DNA from: Pirellulaceae bacterium
GTDB taxonomy: Bacteria; Planctomycetota; Planctomycetia; Pirellulales; Pirellulaceae
NCBI GenBank assembly: GCA_026004795.1
Contig: BPJV01000003.1
Coordinates: 620,001 to 684,000 of the forward strand
DNA: 64,000 bases
Direction of reading: 5' to 3'
Shown: positions 45,357 to 55,039 of the stretch, in pieces
How positions within the stretch are numbered: position 1 is the stretch's first letter
Layout of the letters: every line of letters starts with the position of its first letter
Notes under the pieces: model-generated
Seen by the model: only the letters and a program-made list of their open reading frames with translations
What the model was told of the DNA's origin: nothing
The model's database searches: none
Program-made: the position numbers and the translations under genes

Positions 45357-46985
45357 TCAAAGCACTGGACCGACCAGCCACGGAACGAATTCTTCGTCCC
45401 CCAGTCCCAACCGTTCACTGCACGTGCGGCGTCCGCTGGCCACCTGCAACAGCGCCTCAAAAATCTCTTGTCCAACTTGCTGCAATGACTTGCCCGTGAG
45501 CACCTGGCCGGCATCGAAATCCATATCATCGGGCAACCGATGGTACAACTCGCTGTTGGAAGCGATCTTAAAACTGGGCACTGGCTTGTAGCCGAAGCAA
45601 CTCCCCCGCCCGGTCGTGAAAGCGATCAAATTGGCTCCACCGGCGACCATACCCGTGACACTTGCCGGATCGAACCCCGGCGTATCCATGACGACCAAGC
45701 CGTGCCGCTCGATCGGTTCGGCGTATTCGTAGACGGCTTCCAAGGCGGTCGTCCCTCCTTTGAGAATGGCGCCCAGGCTTTTTTCCGTAATGGTCGTCAA
45801 GCCGCCGGCTTTGTTTCCCACCGAGGGATTGTTGTCGAACTGTTCCCCATAGTTCTCGCAGTACCGTTGCCACCAGGCGATCCGCTCCAGGAGTTTGCGG
45901 CCGACCTCAGGCGTCCGGGCCCGACGCGTCAACAGATGCTCAGCCCCATAAATCTCCGAAGTCTCCGACAGGACCACCGTACCACCACAGGCCACGAGCA
46001 GATCCGCAGCAGCGCCCAATGCAGGATTGGCTGTAATCCCCGAGTAGCCATCCGATCCACCGCACTCGGTCGCCAAGACCAGATGCGCTGCAGGCACTTC
46101 TTCCCGTCGCACATCATTCACCTCGGGTAACATGCGCGCTACCATCTCTATGCCGCGTTGGATCGTCGCTGCGGTCCCACCGCTGGCTTGGATCGACAAC
46201 ACGGGCAACCGGCTCGCCCCTCCATTCCTCCCATCCTCCTCACCCGCCTGGCCGATCGAATACAAACGCTGACTTTCCACCAAATAATCCAAACTTCCCT
46301 GCTCACATCCCAGGCCCACTAAGAGCCATCCCCCAACGTTCGGATGGCGTGCCATGCCTCCGAGAACCCGGGTCAACATCTCGTGGCGACTACCCCGCCA
46401 TTTCATCGCACATCCTCCTTCATGACGAAAGGAGATGACTCCATCGATGTTCGGATATTCTCGCAGTGCGCGTTCATCGAAGTGAGCCGCGATACGCCGG
46501 GCAACGGTTGCCGAGCAATTCACATTGCTGATGACTGCCAGATAGTTTCGCGTCCCCACCTTTCCATGGGGGCGACGATACCCACGAAAAGTGACCCCCG
46601 GCAGGCGGGCGGGGGCCGGTGGAATCTCTGTGGCAATCTGCTCGGGATCGACTCGATGATCGACTCGCACATTGTGGGTGTGCACATGCTCTCCCGCAGC
46701 GATCGGCCGCGAAGCCCGCCCGATGGGCCAACCGTACTTCAGCACCGGCTCATCGGTGTCGATGGGCCGCAGCGCCACCTTGTGGCCGGGTGGAATCGCA
46801 TCCCGTATTTCGATCGACGTATTGCCGATCACCAGCTCAACCCCAGGCTTCATCGCCTGCAATGCGACGACGACGCTGTCATGAGGTGATAACAACAACC
46901 AATCAGACCGAACGTTGTTAGTCGGCAAAGCGGCACCTGTAGAATCTCGAGGGTGGATGAAGCGTCGGTAAAGTGAGATGGACAA
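45357..46985 (-). CDS. UxaA/GarD family dehydratase (altronate or galactarate)
   Basis: 542 residues. An N-terminal SAF-type domain (LLLSPHDSVVVALQAM... GHKVALRPIDTDEPVLKYGWPIGRASRPIAAGEHVHTHN) joins the UxaA catalytic domain: FRGYRRPHGKVGTRNYLAVISNVNCSATV, HEGGCAM, GCEQGSLDYL, ECGGSDGYSGITANPALGAA, GGTVVLSETSEIYGAEHLL. These iron-dependent enzymes dehydrate altronate or galactarate in hexuronate catabolism, and sequence alone does not decide between them. The start is uncertain: TTG 46985 lacks a ribosome site. No other uronate gene is in the window. Confidence 0.85.
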   Translation of the reverse strand: MSISLYRRFIHPRDSTGAALPTNNVRSDWLLLSPHDSVVVALQAMKPGVELVIGNTSIEIRDAIPPGHKVALRPIDTDEPVLKYGWPIGRASRPIAAGEHVHTHNVRVDHRVDPEQIATEIPPAPARLPGVTFRGYRRPHGKVGTRNYLAVISNVNCSATVARRIAAHFDERALREYPNIDGVISFRHEGGCAMKWRGSRHEMLTRVLGGMARHPNVGGWLLVGLGCEQGSLDYLVESQRLYSIGQAGEEDGRNGGASRLPVLSIQASGGTAATIQRGIEMVARMLPEVNDVRREEVPAAHLVLATECGGSDGYSGITANPALGAAADLLVACGGTVVLSETSEIYGAEHLLTRRARTPEVGRKLLERIAWWQRYCENYGEQFDNNPSVGNKAGGLTTITEKSLGAILKGGTTALEAVYEYAEPIERHGLVVMDTPGFDPASVTGMVAGGANLIAFTTGRGSCFGYKPVPSFKIASNSELYHRLPDDMDFDAGQVLTGKSLQQVGQEIFEALLQVASGRRTCSERLGLGDEEFVPWLVGPVL

Positions 46986-47091
46986 CGGGGGAAGGAAACG
47001 ATTGCGGGACGAATCAGGAACCGCTCCCGCCTCTGATATCGTCTATACTACAAAGTACGCCCCTTGGGAAAAGTTCTAGGAAAACCGGTTC

Positions 47092-50000
47092 ATGAGCAGC
47101 TTACCATCCACCCCCTCCGCACCTGGTCGCGGCCAGCGAGTTTCTCGCACCGAGCGCCTCCGCGCCGGACTGCTCGAACACCTCAAGCGCACCGCCTGGT
47201 TTATCAAGACGCTCGATGCGTTGACGTATCTCAGCAAAGCCGTGGGGCTGGTGCTGATGGTGTGGCTTGTCGCCTGCCTCATCGACCACTGGTTGTATGG
47301 ACTGCCATCGCTTGTCCGCTGGGGGCTGTTCTTTTTCGCCATCGGAGGCGTGACCTGGTTGATCGGTGCTCGGATCGCCCCCCTGTTGCTCTACCGCATC
47401 AACTTGACTTATGCCGCCAAACGGGTTGAGCAACTGGTACCGGAATTCAAGAACGGATTGGTGACGTGGCTGGAACTGGAAACGATGCCTGAACCGTCTG
47501 TCCCTCCCGGGATTATGGCCGCCCTGGCCTACCGTGCCAAGAAGTTCATTGGCGGGCATGACCCTTCTTCGATTGTGGATACCAGCCCGCTTATCCGCTC
47601 CGTTGCCGTGGTCCTCCTCCTGGCCGTGACGCTGGTCGTTTACGCCGTGGTGGTACCGAAGAGTATTTATGCGACTTTGCAGCGAGTGGCGATGCCATGG
47701 TCGCACGTCGCCGCACCGACCCGCGTCCACGTCTTATCTGTCGAACCTGGAGACGTTGAGGTTACGTTCGGACAACCCCTCGAGATCCACGCGGAATTGC
47801 AGGGGTTACGCCGTGACGAACCAGTCCACATCGAGTTTTCGACGATCGATGGTCAGATTGTCCACCACACGATCGAAATGACGCCCGTAACGTCCGGTTT
47901 CCATTACATGGGACTGCTCAAGACGGGAAAGGGGGGTGTCGAACATGAATTGCACTACCGGATCATCGCCGGTGACGCCACGAGCCCCGTCTACCATGTC
48001 ACCATCAATCCGTTGCCGCGCATTGTTCTGGAGTCCATCGAGTTGACCTTTCCCCCGTATACGCGGATTCCCCCCAAGACCTACACTCGTGATGGCTTCG
48101 AAGCCGTGGAAGGCACCACAGCAATTATCCGCGCTCGAGCCAACCAACCTCTGAAAACAGCGCGCATGGAGATCGATCCGGACTACGACCCCCAGACGCA
48201 ACATGTGCGCACTTCGGCCGTTCGTGACCTGACCATCGACGACCAACGCCTAACCGGCCAGCTACTCCTTCAATTGAATGCTGCCCGGGATAATCCGACG
48301 ACGGTCCGTTTTCAGTTGCGTGGTTTCAACGAACGTGGTGATGCCAACCCGGACCCCATCGTCCACCAACTGTCCGTGCTAGCGGATGTCGGGCCGGAAG
48401 TTACTCTCGAGGGCCCCAACAGCCGCATCGTGCGCGTCCTTCCCGATGCTCAGTGGAAGCTCGATGTCGTCGCCAGCGATCCCGATTACGGCCTGACCCA
48501 GCTCGTCATCGTCGCGCAACATGCCGATGGACGAAAAAAAGAGTGGGTGGCCTGGCGGCACGACGGTTTCCAAGGGCGCCTGACTCAATCTCTTCCCCTG
48601 GACGTCTCCCGCCTCAATGCCCGCATCGGCGAACGGATCCTCGTCTCGGTCCGAGCGCTCGACAACCGTCATGATCCCAACAGCCACCAGTGGGCCCCCA
48701 ACATCGCTGAATCGGAGCCCCTCCTGTTGGTCATCACAGACGAGCAGGATCTGCCCCCCGATCAAATAGCCGAACAACGTCGGCCATCCGCAGACGACAA
48801 CCAAGACCGTTCCGACCGAACTTCCCCCCAGTCCAATGACCTCGCTCCCTCAACTGACCACAGTTCCGATTCCACACCATCGCCCGCGATGGGCGAACAG
48901 AATGCCTCGCCGTCTTCTCCGGCGACCGCACCGGACGACTCCGCCGGCCATGCGTCTGCTGATGACGATACCACCTCCCATCGGCAATCATCCTCCGGTG
49001 ACGCGCGTAGCCAGGCGGGCGATTCTCCCGCATCGGACCAACTCAATGCGGATCACCAGTCGACACCAGGAGACGCATCCGCCGCAACCAGTAACGAACC
49101 ACGCGGTCGCTCTACCGGCGACGGTTCGGACAACACTTCGTCGCCATCGCCGCCTAGGGACAGCGCCCAGGGCGATGCATTGAACCCACAAGACCGCATG
49201 TCACCACCACAGTCGGCCCGCGATTCCGTAGCCCCCGAAAAGTCAACGCCTCACTCATCACAACCGGCACCATCGGATCCAGCCTCCACCGCGCCGCCGA
49301 CGACTACTGCGGGAGATCCCAAGAATTCTCCCCCTGATTCGGAAATCATTCGCAAGGTGAAAGAGTTTTTGGAACGGCGGCAAGAGCATCTCAAAAACTC
49401 ACCACCAACAACCACGCCGTCGCCAGACGCCTCCGCCGAGGATTCCTCGCCCAACACTCCCTCCGGTTCTCCGTCCACGCAGCAGCAGCAACAACGAACG
49501 GAACAACCAGACACTGCCTCGGATCCTGCCAACGCCCCCCCACGATCCGATCCGTCGCCCGACTCGAAGGCTACATCACCGACCAGTGCGGAAGACGCTT
49601 CCCCATCGGGGCAGAACAAAGCTTCTGATGGCAATGCGGACGCCGCGGAAAATTCTTCGGCCAACGAGTCGACGGGCGGAGGAAACCAGGCGCCCTCAGG
49701 CACGGAGCAAGCCTCGGGCCGACAGGATCAACCATCTGGTGGACAAGAGAAGCCAGCCGGTGAGCCGGCAACGCCACCAAGAGGTGAAGGCAACGACCAA
49801 GATGCTTCCTCAAACTCTTCGCCGCCAAGTTCTCCACAACGCTCCCTGCCGTCTTCCAACCAGCCCGGACAACCCGGCGAACAAAGCGCGACAAACAACC
49901 CGCAAGACTCAACTGATGGTCCGCCCAGCCAGGGAGCCAATGCCAATGCCAACGCATCCGCGACGGCCTCCGGTAACCAGTCGGGCGGCGCGAACAACAA

Positions 50001-50856
50001 TTCGACGCCGACCGGTTCCCCCCACTCGAATTCATCGAATTCGCCCGGCCAGGATCCCTCCGCGGACAGCCAGAACACCAGCAGCAGTCCACGTCGCTCG
50101 GATCAAGCTAACGCCCAAAGTTCCGCGCCCTCTTCGGCCGGCTCGGGCAACCAAGCGCAAGATGGCGGCAAGGACAGCGGCAGCTCGTCTTCAGGCGAGC
50201 CAAGCGAATCGCAGGCAGTCAACGACAGCCAGACGAACTCGCCCGGGTCGCAACCAAGCTCCGCCGCCTCCTCCGGGTCAGGCTCGTCCCAGAGCGAACA
50301 AAGCTCCAGCAGCAGCTCCAGCAGCTCCAGCAGCAGTTCTGCGAGCGCAGGATCAGGAACCAACAGCGGGCAATCGGGCGAGGGGGGCTCCACGGCTGGA
50401 ACTCAGACGGGAACCGGTAGCAGTCCAGCAACCACGGGCGGTAGCGGTGGAGGCCAAGGTTCCGGCATGAAGGCCATCGAGCAGTACACCGACGAGACAA
50501 CCCAGCTGGTGCTCGACTACCTAACGCGTCAGAAAGACCAACCCGATCCAGAACTTCTTCGGGAGCTGAATTGGACAGAGCGGGATCTGGAAGAATTCTT
50601 GCGTCGTTGGCAAGCGGCGCGCGAACTCAACGCCGCTGCGGATCCGGACCACCAGCAACGGTGGCAACAAGATCTTGACCGCCTCGATCTGGGCACCGCT
50701 GACCGCCGTGCTCCCCTGGAAGCATCCGCCCTTAACGATACTTTTCAGCAAATGCTCGACGCGGGATCTCGCATTCAACCCCCGCGTGAACTGCGATCAC
50801 GGTTGGACGCGTTTCGCCGAGCGCTGGAGCAACAACGAGGCGACCGCCAACCATAA
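47092..50856 (+). CDS. DUF4175-like membrane protein with very long disordered region
   Basis: 1254 residues. Two N-terminal membrane helices (about 48-65, 76-95) are followed by a third near 165-190. A long extracytoplasmic beta region then carries VRVLPDAQWKLDVVASDPDYGLTQLVIVAQHADGRKK, as in planctomycetal DUF4175-type proteins that lie near MoxR/VWA operons. From about 560 to 1125 the chain is almost entirely Ser, Pro, Asp, Gln, Asn and Gly, with a run of more than ten Ser near 1080, and must be disordered. A short helical end follows: IEQYTDETTQLVLDYLTRQ, LNWTERDLEEFLRRWQAARE. The compositional shift is sharp but codon phase is kept throughout. Role unknown, perhaps envelope-spanning assembly. 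Confidence 0.8.
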   Translation: MSSLPSTPSAPGRGQRVSRTERLRAGLLEHLKRTAWFIKTLDALTYLSKAVGLVLMVWLVACLIDHWLYGLPSLVRWGLFFFAIGGVTWLIGARIAPLLLYRINLTYAAKRVEQLVPEFKNGLVTWLELETMPEPSVPPGIMAALAYRAKKFIGGHDPSSIVDTSPLIRSVAVVLLLAVTLVVYAVVVPKSIYATLQRVAMPWSHVAAPTRVHVLSVEPGDVEVTFGQPLEIHAELQGLRRDEPVHIEFSTIDGQIVHHTIEMTPVTSGFHYMGLLKTGKGGVEHELHYRIIAGDATSPVYHVTINPLPRIVLESIELTFPPYTRIPPKTYTRDGFEAVEGTTAIIRARANQPLKTARMEIDPDYDPQTQHVRTSAVRDLTIDDQRLTGQLLLQLNAARDNPTTVRFQLRGFNERGDANPDPIVHQLSVLADVGPEVTLEGPNSRIVRVLPDAQWKLDVVASDPDYGLTQLVIVAQHADGRKKEWVAWRHDGFQGRLTQSLPLDVSRLNARIGERILVSVRALDNRHDPNSHQWAPNIAESEPLLLVITDEQDLPPDQIAEQRRPSADDNQDRSDRTSPQSNDLAPSTDHSSDSTPSPAMGEQNASPSSPATAPDDSAGHASADDDTTSHRQSSSGDARSQAGDSPASDQLNADHQSTPGDASAATSNEPRGRSTGDGSDNTSSPSPPRDSAQGDALNPQDRMSPPQSARDSVAPEKSTPHSSQPAPSDPASTAPPTTTAGDPKNSPPDSEIIRKVKEFLERRQEHLKNSPPTTTPSPDASAEDSSPNTPSGSPSTQQQQQRTEQPDTASDPANAPPRSDPSPDSKATSPTSAEDASPSGQNKASDGNADAAENSSANESTGGGNQAPSGTEQASGRQDQPSGGQEKPAGEPATPPRGEGNDQDASSNSSPPSSPQRSLPSSNQPGQPGEQSATNNPQDSTDGPPSQGANANANASATASGNQSGGANNNSTPTGSPHSNSSNSPGQDPSADSQNTSSSPRRSDQANAQSSAPSSAGSGNQAQDGGKDSGSSSSGEPSESQAVNDSQTNSPGSQPSSAASSGSGSSQSEQSSSSSSSSSSSSSASAGSGTNSGQSGEGGSTAGTQTGTGSSPATTGGSGGGQGSGMKAIEQYTDETTQLVLDYLTRQKDQPDPELLRELNWTERDLEEFLRRWQAARELNAAADPDHQQRWQQDLDRLDLGTADRRAPLEASALNDTFQQMLDAGSRIQPPRELRSRLDAFRRALEQQRGDRQP

Positions 50857-50911
50857 GAGACGACGAGCGATGTCGGCGACTTCCTAAGTGCTGTCGACTT
50901 GCCTCAGCTAC

Positions 50912-52027
50912 CTACTCTTTCACCCAGACCAATCGCTCGGCCGGTACCCAGCCCAGAACGGGGTCATCAATCTCTTGCTCTGGATCGGCAAGTACCCATA
51001 GATGCTCGCCACAAAACTCGATGCGCACCAACTGATGGGCACCGATGTCACGCCGCTCTAGACAAGTGCCACGAATTTGCAGAGCGCCCCCATCCCCTGA
51101 TGCAATTCCATGTTCTTCTTCCTGAGAGCGATACCGAGGATTACCAGCCGGCAGGGTGGATGGCAAACAGATCGCCGCATGGGCATCGGCACTTCGATTC
51201 TCCTCGCCCGTCTTACCTACGATAAAGTGCTCAGGCCGAAAACCAACAAATCGAGCGTCGCCAGCATTACGCGCAAGCCGCGGGACATCGGAGAGCAGGT
51301 CGATGGGGATCCAATTCATGCCAAGAATTCCCAGCAGGCTACCCGACTCCCGAGTACGCGGCGACCAGTACAATTGGCTAGGACTGCCGCCGTCGATGAC
51401 CTTTCCCTGCTTCATCACTAGCAGATGATCCGCTAGACGCATCGCATCATTCGGGTCGTGCGAGACGAGAATCACGGTGTTACGATGCGCGTGGTGGGTG
51501 TCTTCAACCAATTGCAACAGCGGCCCTTTGGTCACACCATCAACCTGCGAAAACGGCTCATCGAGCAACAACAGACTGGGCTTCCGTACTAGCGCCTTCG
51601 CCAAGGCAGCACGTTGCAATTGCCCTCCGGAGAGTTCATGGGGCAAGCAATGGTCGACACCGCAGAGTCCACATTGTTCCAAGGTGCGATCGATAAGAAG
51701 CTCGCGTTCGGATGCCGCCACGCCTGCTGATCGCATCGCCAGCCGCATGCTTTGGCGAATCGATCGCCCAGGATAAAGCGCACAATCCTGAGTCACCAAG
51801 GCTACTTGACGGCGCCAGGGCGGAGTATTCGTTACATCGGATGATCCGCAGCGAATACTGCCGGAATCGGGCTGCTCGACACCGGCAAGTAAGCGAAGCA
51901 AGGTCGACTTCCCTGCTCCACTGGCTCCTAAAATGACGGTGATTTTTTGGCTAGGAATCTGCGCACATAGATCATCCACCGCCCAGTGGCCCCGATAACG
52001 CTTAGCCAGATGAATCAGGTCGTACAT
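50912..52027 (-). CDS. ABC transporter ATP-binding protein (MalK/PotA-like)
   Basis: 371 residues from ATG 52027 (MYDLIHLAKRYRGHWAVDDL). Walker A GASGAGKST, Q-loop VTQDCALYPGRSIRQ, signature LSGGQLQRAALAKAL, Walker B LLLLDEP and H-loop SHD are all intact. After the NBD, FVGFRPEHF... and VRIEFCGEHLWVLADPE form a TOBE-like regulatory domain as in MalK, UgpC or PotA. No permease or binding protein gene is adjacent, so its transporter is unknown. The frame is open upstream to 52213 but those residues are not ABC-like. Confidence 0.88.
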   Translation of the reverse strand: MYDLIHLAKRYRGHWAVDDLCAQIPSQKITVILGASGAGKSTLLRLLAGVEQPDSGSIRCGSSDVTNTPPWRRQVALVTQDCALYPGRSIRQSMRLAMRSAGVAASERELLIDRTLEQCGLCGVDHCLPHELSGGQLQRAALAKALVRKPSLLLLDEPFSQVDGVTKGPLLQLVEDTHHAHRNTVILVSHDPNDAMRLADHLLVMKQGKVIDGGSPSQLYWSPRTRESGSLLGILGMNWIPIDLLSDVPRLARNAGDARFVGFRPEHFIVGKTGEENRSADAHAAICLPSTLPAGNPRYRSQEEEHGIASGDGGALQIRGTCLERRDIGAHQLVRIEFCGEHLWVLADPEQEIDDPVLGWVPAERLVWVKE

Positions 52028-52215
52028 CGCACATTGCTTCCCGAAAGGGTCGTCGCCAGCTGTTCGGACTTTGCCGATTATGCACGGCGACGGTGATACG
52101 CTGAAGCCGTTTTGCCGCGACAACCGATTCGTCTGGTAATGCCCACCCCGCACCACCGGGGAAGGCGTTTTTCCATGCGCGCGATAGGATGCGTTGTGAT
52201 CTGCAGGAGGCAAAA

Positions 52216-53130
52216 ATGCGATTCTCGCTCATGAGTTGGTTACGCAGCGCGGTGATACTGACGACGGCCTGTTCTCCAGCGCTGGGACAACAACCGGCGC
52301 TGCGAGTTCCCTTCCGGTCCTCGATTTCTACCTTGCCATTAGCACCTCAACCGGTACGGCCGGTATGCCATGCCCCAGATCGGCAAGAATCCGCCTCGGT
52401 CGACCAAACCGCAGAATTCCATCAACCGGAACCGATGCCCTCCTATCCCGCCGCGTCGATAAAGCTCGTACGCAGCACCGTTCGCTCCGCGCGCACCCCT
52501 TCCCAAACGGTTCGTGCCGCTGAATCATTCTCCTTGCAGTTTATCCAAACCGAAATCTCTCCATCAGACCACCCCGCCCCCGACACTTCGACCAACCAGG
52601 TATCCTCGATCGAAGCCGCCTCCCCCACCAACCAGCCCCCTTCCCCGCGGCGCGAAGTTTTAACGCCGCTGCAAACTCGTCAACTCGAGCTGACCGTCGA
52701 GGCGGTTAGTCTTGATGAAGCGAACGTTGGCACAGGACTGGTGCCGCCGCGACAACACTTCGTCGACGAAGAACTCTACGCACTACCGGATGTGCATTCG
52801 CGCGGAGCCCCCTATTTCGAAGTCCGTTGGCAACCTAGTAATATCTGTCATTTTCCTTTGTATTACGAAGATGTCATGCTGGAGCGCCACGGACACGTAC
52901 GTTGGGGGTGCTGTCAACCGCTCGTTTCCGGTGTACGGTTCTTTGGCACCATTCCCATGACGCCCTACCTAGCAACCATACATCCGCCGAAACAGGGAGC
53001 CTACGTGTTAGGCCACTTCCGCCCAGGAACGGCAGCTCCTGCACTGCGCCAGCGTCCACCGTGGAACCGCCGCGCAGCGATTGTCGAAACTCTTTCTCTG
53101 GCCGGTTTCTTCTGGGGCGCTCCGCTGTGA
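52216..53130 (+). CDS. Secreted protein with conserved planctomycetal C-terminal domain
   Basis: 304 residues. CAGGAGG sits right before ATG 52216. MRFSLMSWLRSAVILTTACSPALGQQ is a signal peptide. A Ser/Pro/Thr-rich linker follows to about 200. The C-terminal 110 residues, FEVRWQPSNICHFPLYYEDVMLERHGH... GCCQPLVSGVRFFGTIPMTPYLATIHPP... YVLGHFRPGTAAPALRQRPPW, form a Cys- and aromatic-rich domain I know as common and taxon-restricted in planctomycetes. Function unknown. The first four cysteines could form two disulfides. Confidence 0.8.
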   Translation: MRFSLMSWLRSAVILTTACSPALGQQPALRVPFRSSISTLPLAPQPVRPVCHAPDRQESASVDQTAEFHQPEPMPSYPAASIKLVRSTVRSARTPSQTVRAAESFSLQFIQTEISPSDHPAPDTSTNQVSSIEAASPTNQPPSPRREVLTPLQTRQLELTVEAVSLDEANVGTGLVPPRQHFVDEELYALPDVHSRGAPYFEVRWQPSNICHFPLYYEDVMLERHGHVRWGCCQPLVSGVRFFGTIPMTPYLATIHPPKQGAYVLGHFRPGTAAPALRQRPPWNRRAAIVETLSLAGFFWGAPL

Positions 53131-53457
53131 GCCGTCACGCGAAGCCCCCAGGGCGCGGTCAACTCAACGTCGAAGCCCCCCGGATTTTGCGTCTTTGCGT
53201 CCCGTCCCTACGCGTCCATCTTGCACAGCGACCGTCACCACGGTAGTTTGGAGGAAATTCAGCGAGCACTGCAATTGGCGAAGAGTGCGTCTCGCCCCCC
53301 GACCGTGCTGGCCCTCCGTCGGCTCTAGGCGGGTGGCGATTAGGCCTGTCTGAAAAGACGCCAGCCAAACGCCCGCAAAGCGAATCCAATTCTTCGTGGC
53401 AGCCGGCTGCCGCAATCACTTCCCGACGATCGACTTCGAGCAAGGTTGTACCCAGCG
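53131..53457. other. Intergenic region with a coding-like stretch
   Basis: About 327 bases. On the plus strand 53214-53327 reads SILHSDRHHGSLEEIQRALQLAKSASRPPTVLALRRL and then stops, in frame with the stop of the preceding gene but with no start codon or ribosome site. It may be a chance or decayed fragment. Confidence 0.3.
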
Positions 53458-54090
53458 ATGAATTCAATCCTATCCGCCCGTGCATTCGTCCTGGCATTTT
53501 TCGCGATCGCCGTAGCCTTGCGACTGGTGCCACACGAATACAATCTTACCGCCATCGGAGCGTTAGGATTGTTCGCCGGCTATTACTGGTCAGCAACGGC
53601 TGGGCTACTTTTCAGCATGGCCGCCATGGCCGTAAGCGACATGGTTGGACACTGGCTACAGATTCCCAGCATGGGGGTCTACGACATCCGCATCATGTTA
53701 CCAGTTTATTTGGCCATGGGAGCTTCGGGATTGATTGGACGAGCACTCGCCATGCCGGGAAGAAAACGTCGATTGCCGCTATGGCTGGTCGTACCAGGTG
53801 GCGCCGCTGCGGCGTCGCTAGCTTTTTTCCTTATCTCGAACTTCGCCGTGTGGATTGGTCCCTATAGCACGTATCCTCGCAATGTCGCGGGATTGGTCGA
53901 ATGCTATGTGGCAGCCATCCCGTTCATCAAGAATACGATTTTGGGCAACTTCCTTTTTTCTGCCATCTTTTTCGGCTCGTATGCCGCTGCAGGGCAGTGG
54001 CTAGGTAGTCATGCCGGTGCCCACAACGCAGAATTGCGTCCAGCTTCTCACAACCTAGCTCGGACGAGCAAAAGTAGCGCGGACGAGTAA
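53458..54090 (+). CDS. DUF6580-like integral membrane protein
   Basis: 210 residues from ATG 53458 (MNSILSARAFVLAFFAIAVALRLV). About six membrane segments are visible, among them LTAIGALGLFAGYYW, SATAGLLFSMAAMAVSDM, VYLAMGASGLIGR, LVVPGGAAAASLAFFLISNFAVWI and FIKNTILGNFLFSAIFFGSY. The blocks 'ALRLVPHEYNLTAIGAL', 'MGVYDIRIMLPVYLAMG' and 'FLISNFAVW' fit the DUF6580 family, whose fold resembles the substrate-binding S component of ECF vitamin transporters. No ECF ATPase is nearby. Substrate unknown. Confidence 0.8.
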   Translation: MNSILSARAFVLAFFAIAVALRLVPHEYNLTAIGALGLFAGYYWSATAGLLFSMAAMAVSDMVGHWLQIPSMGVYDIRIMLPVYLAMGASGLIGRALAMPGRKRRLPLWLVVPGGAAAASLAFFLISNFAVWIGPYSTYPRNVAGLVECYVAAIPFIKNTILGNFLFSAIFFGSYAAAGQWLGSHAGAHNAELRPASHNLARTSKSSADE

Positions 54091-55039
54091 CTGCGACTAA
54101 CTCCAGCTTGGCCGCTCCGAACTCTGGTGGACCCCTCGAACGTCCTACCTTCCTGCTGCGGCACCATCGCCGCCGATCGGCAGAAAAAGATTACGGTGCC
54201 ATCGACTACCGTTGGTGCTGTCAAGAGCGAGTGTTCTCAGGGTGGCGCTTCCAGCAGCTACGCCGCTGTCGCTCTGCCCTGGGATTTCATGGCGGTGCCC
54301 CTTCAGGGCGAATTGCGGCCCCGACGATTGTGCGACTGTGCGACGCCCCGCAGGCGCATCGACAATGATAACCATTACTGCTAGGACCGTACGCATGCCG
54401 TCCCTGAGATCCTATTGAGTACAGGGGAATTCTGGCGAATTCCACTACTGGTAGGTTGACGGGCAACCACGGATGGCAGTGGGCGCGAGCGCTGCCACGC
54501 AAACCCTCAAGTGGGGGGCGCGGATCCCGGTACGGCGTTCCTCGCCCAATTGCAGTAAGTTTTGCAGGCATCTTTCGGTGAAACGGACGAGGAATCCGCC
54601 ACGGCCTTCGCGGAACAATCGGCAAAGCAGGTGAGGCGATCGGCCGCCCCGAGGCAAGGGACCGTAGCGCCGCTTACCATAGAGGGCGGTGCCAGGAGCA
54701 AACCGCGGCTTTTCAATTGTACGGCAGTGCCGATCGTGGAGACCCCTGCGCGAAAGCCTCCATCATGATCCGCTCTTAGTTGCCGAGCCGAAACGCAACC
54801 AACTCTTCCGAATTTAACGATTCCCCGGTTGCTATCATTTGATCGTGCGCTATCAGCCTCACGATCGTTCCAAGTGCACCTTGTGGCAGACCCGATAAGT
54901 GAGCAAAGCGGTTCATCGCCCGATTGACTGAGCGGTCCCATGGATGCTTCAGGCTGCGACGCATGAAGCAGCAGCTTGACCGTTTTGCCCTACCGCGTTT
55001 TCGTGAGGCTCAATATTGGACTCCAAGGATTGGATTTCC
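54091..55039. other. Long intergenic region with no supported gene
   Basis: About 950 bases. Frames on both strands are short and rich in Ala, Ser, Arg and Pro. A small palindrome GGAATTC-TGGC-GAATTCC lies at 54427-54444. Part of the plus strand near 54200-54330 has weak coding character but no start, ribosome site or family match. Confidence 0.5.

Noticed and set aside
49586-50470. Arg/Pro-rich plus-strand frame of 294 codons
   Set aside because: Frame-shifted shadow of the low-complexity Ser/Pro region of the DUF4175-like protein.
54562-54768. Small plus-strand frame with coding-like start
   Set aside because: No ribosome site, low-complexity composition and no recognisable motif.
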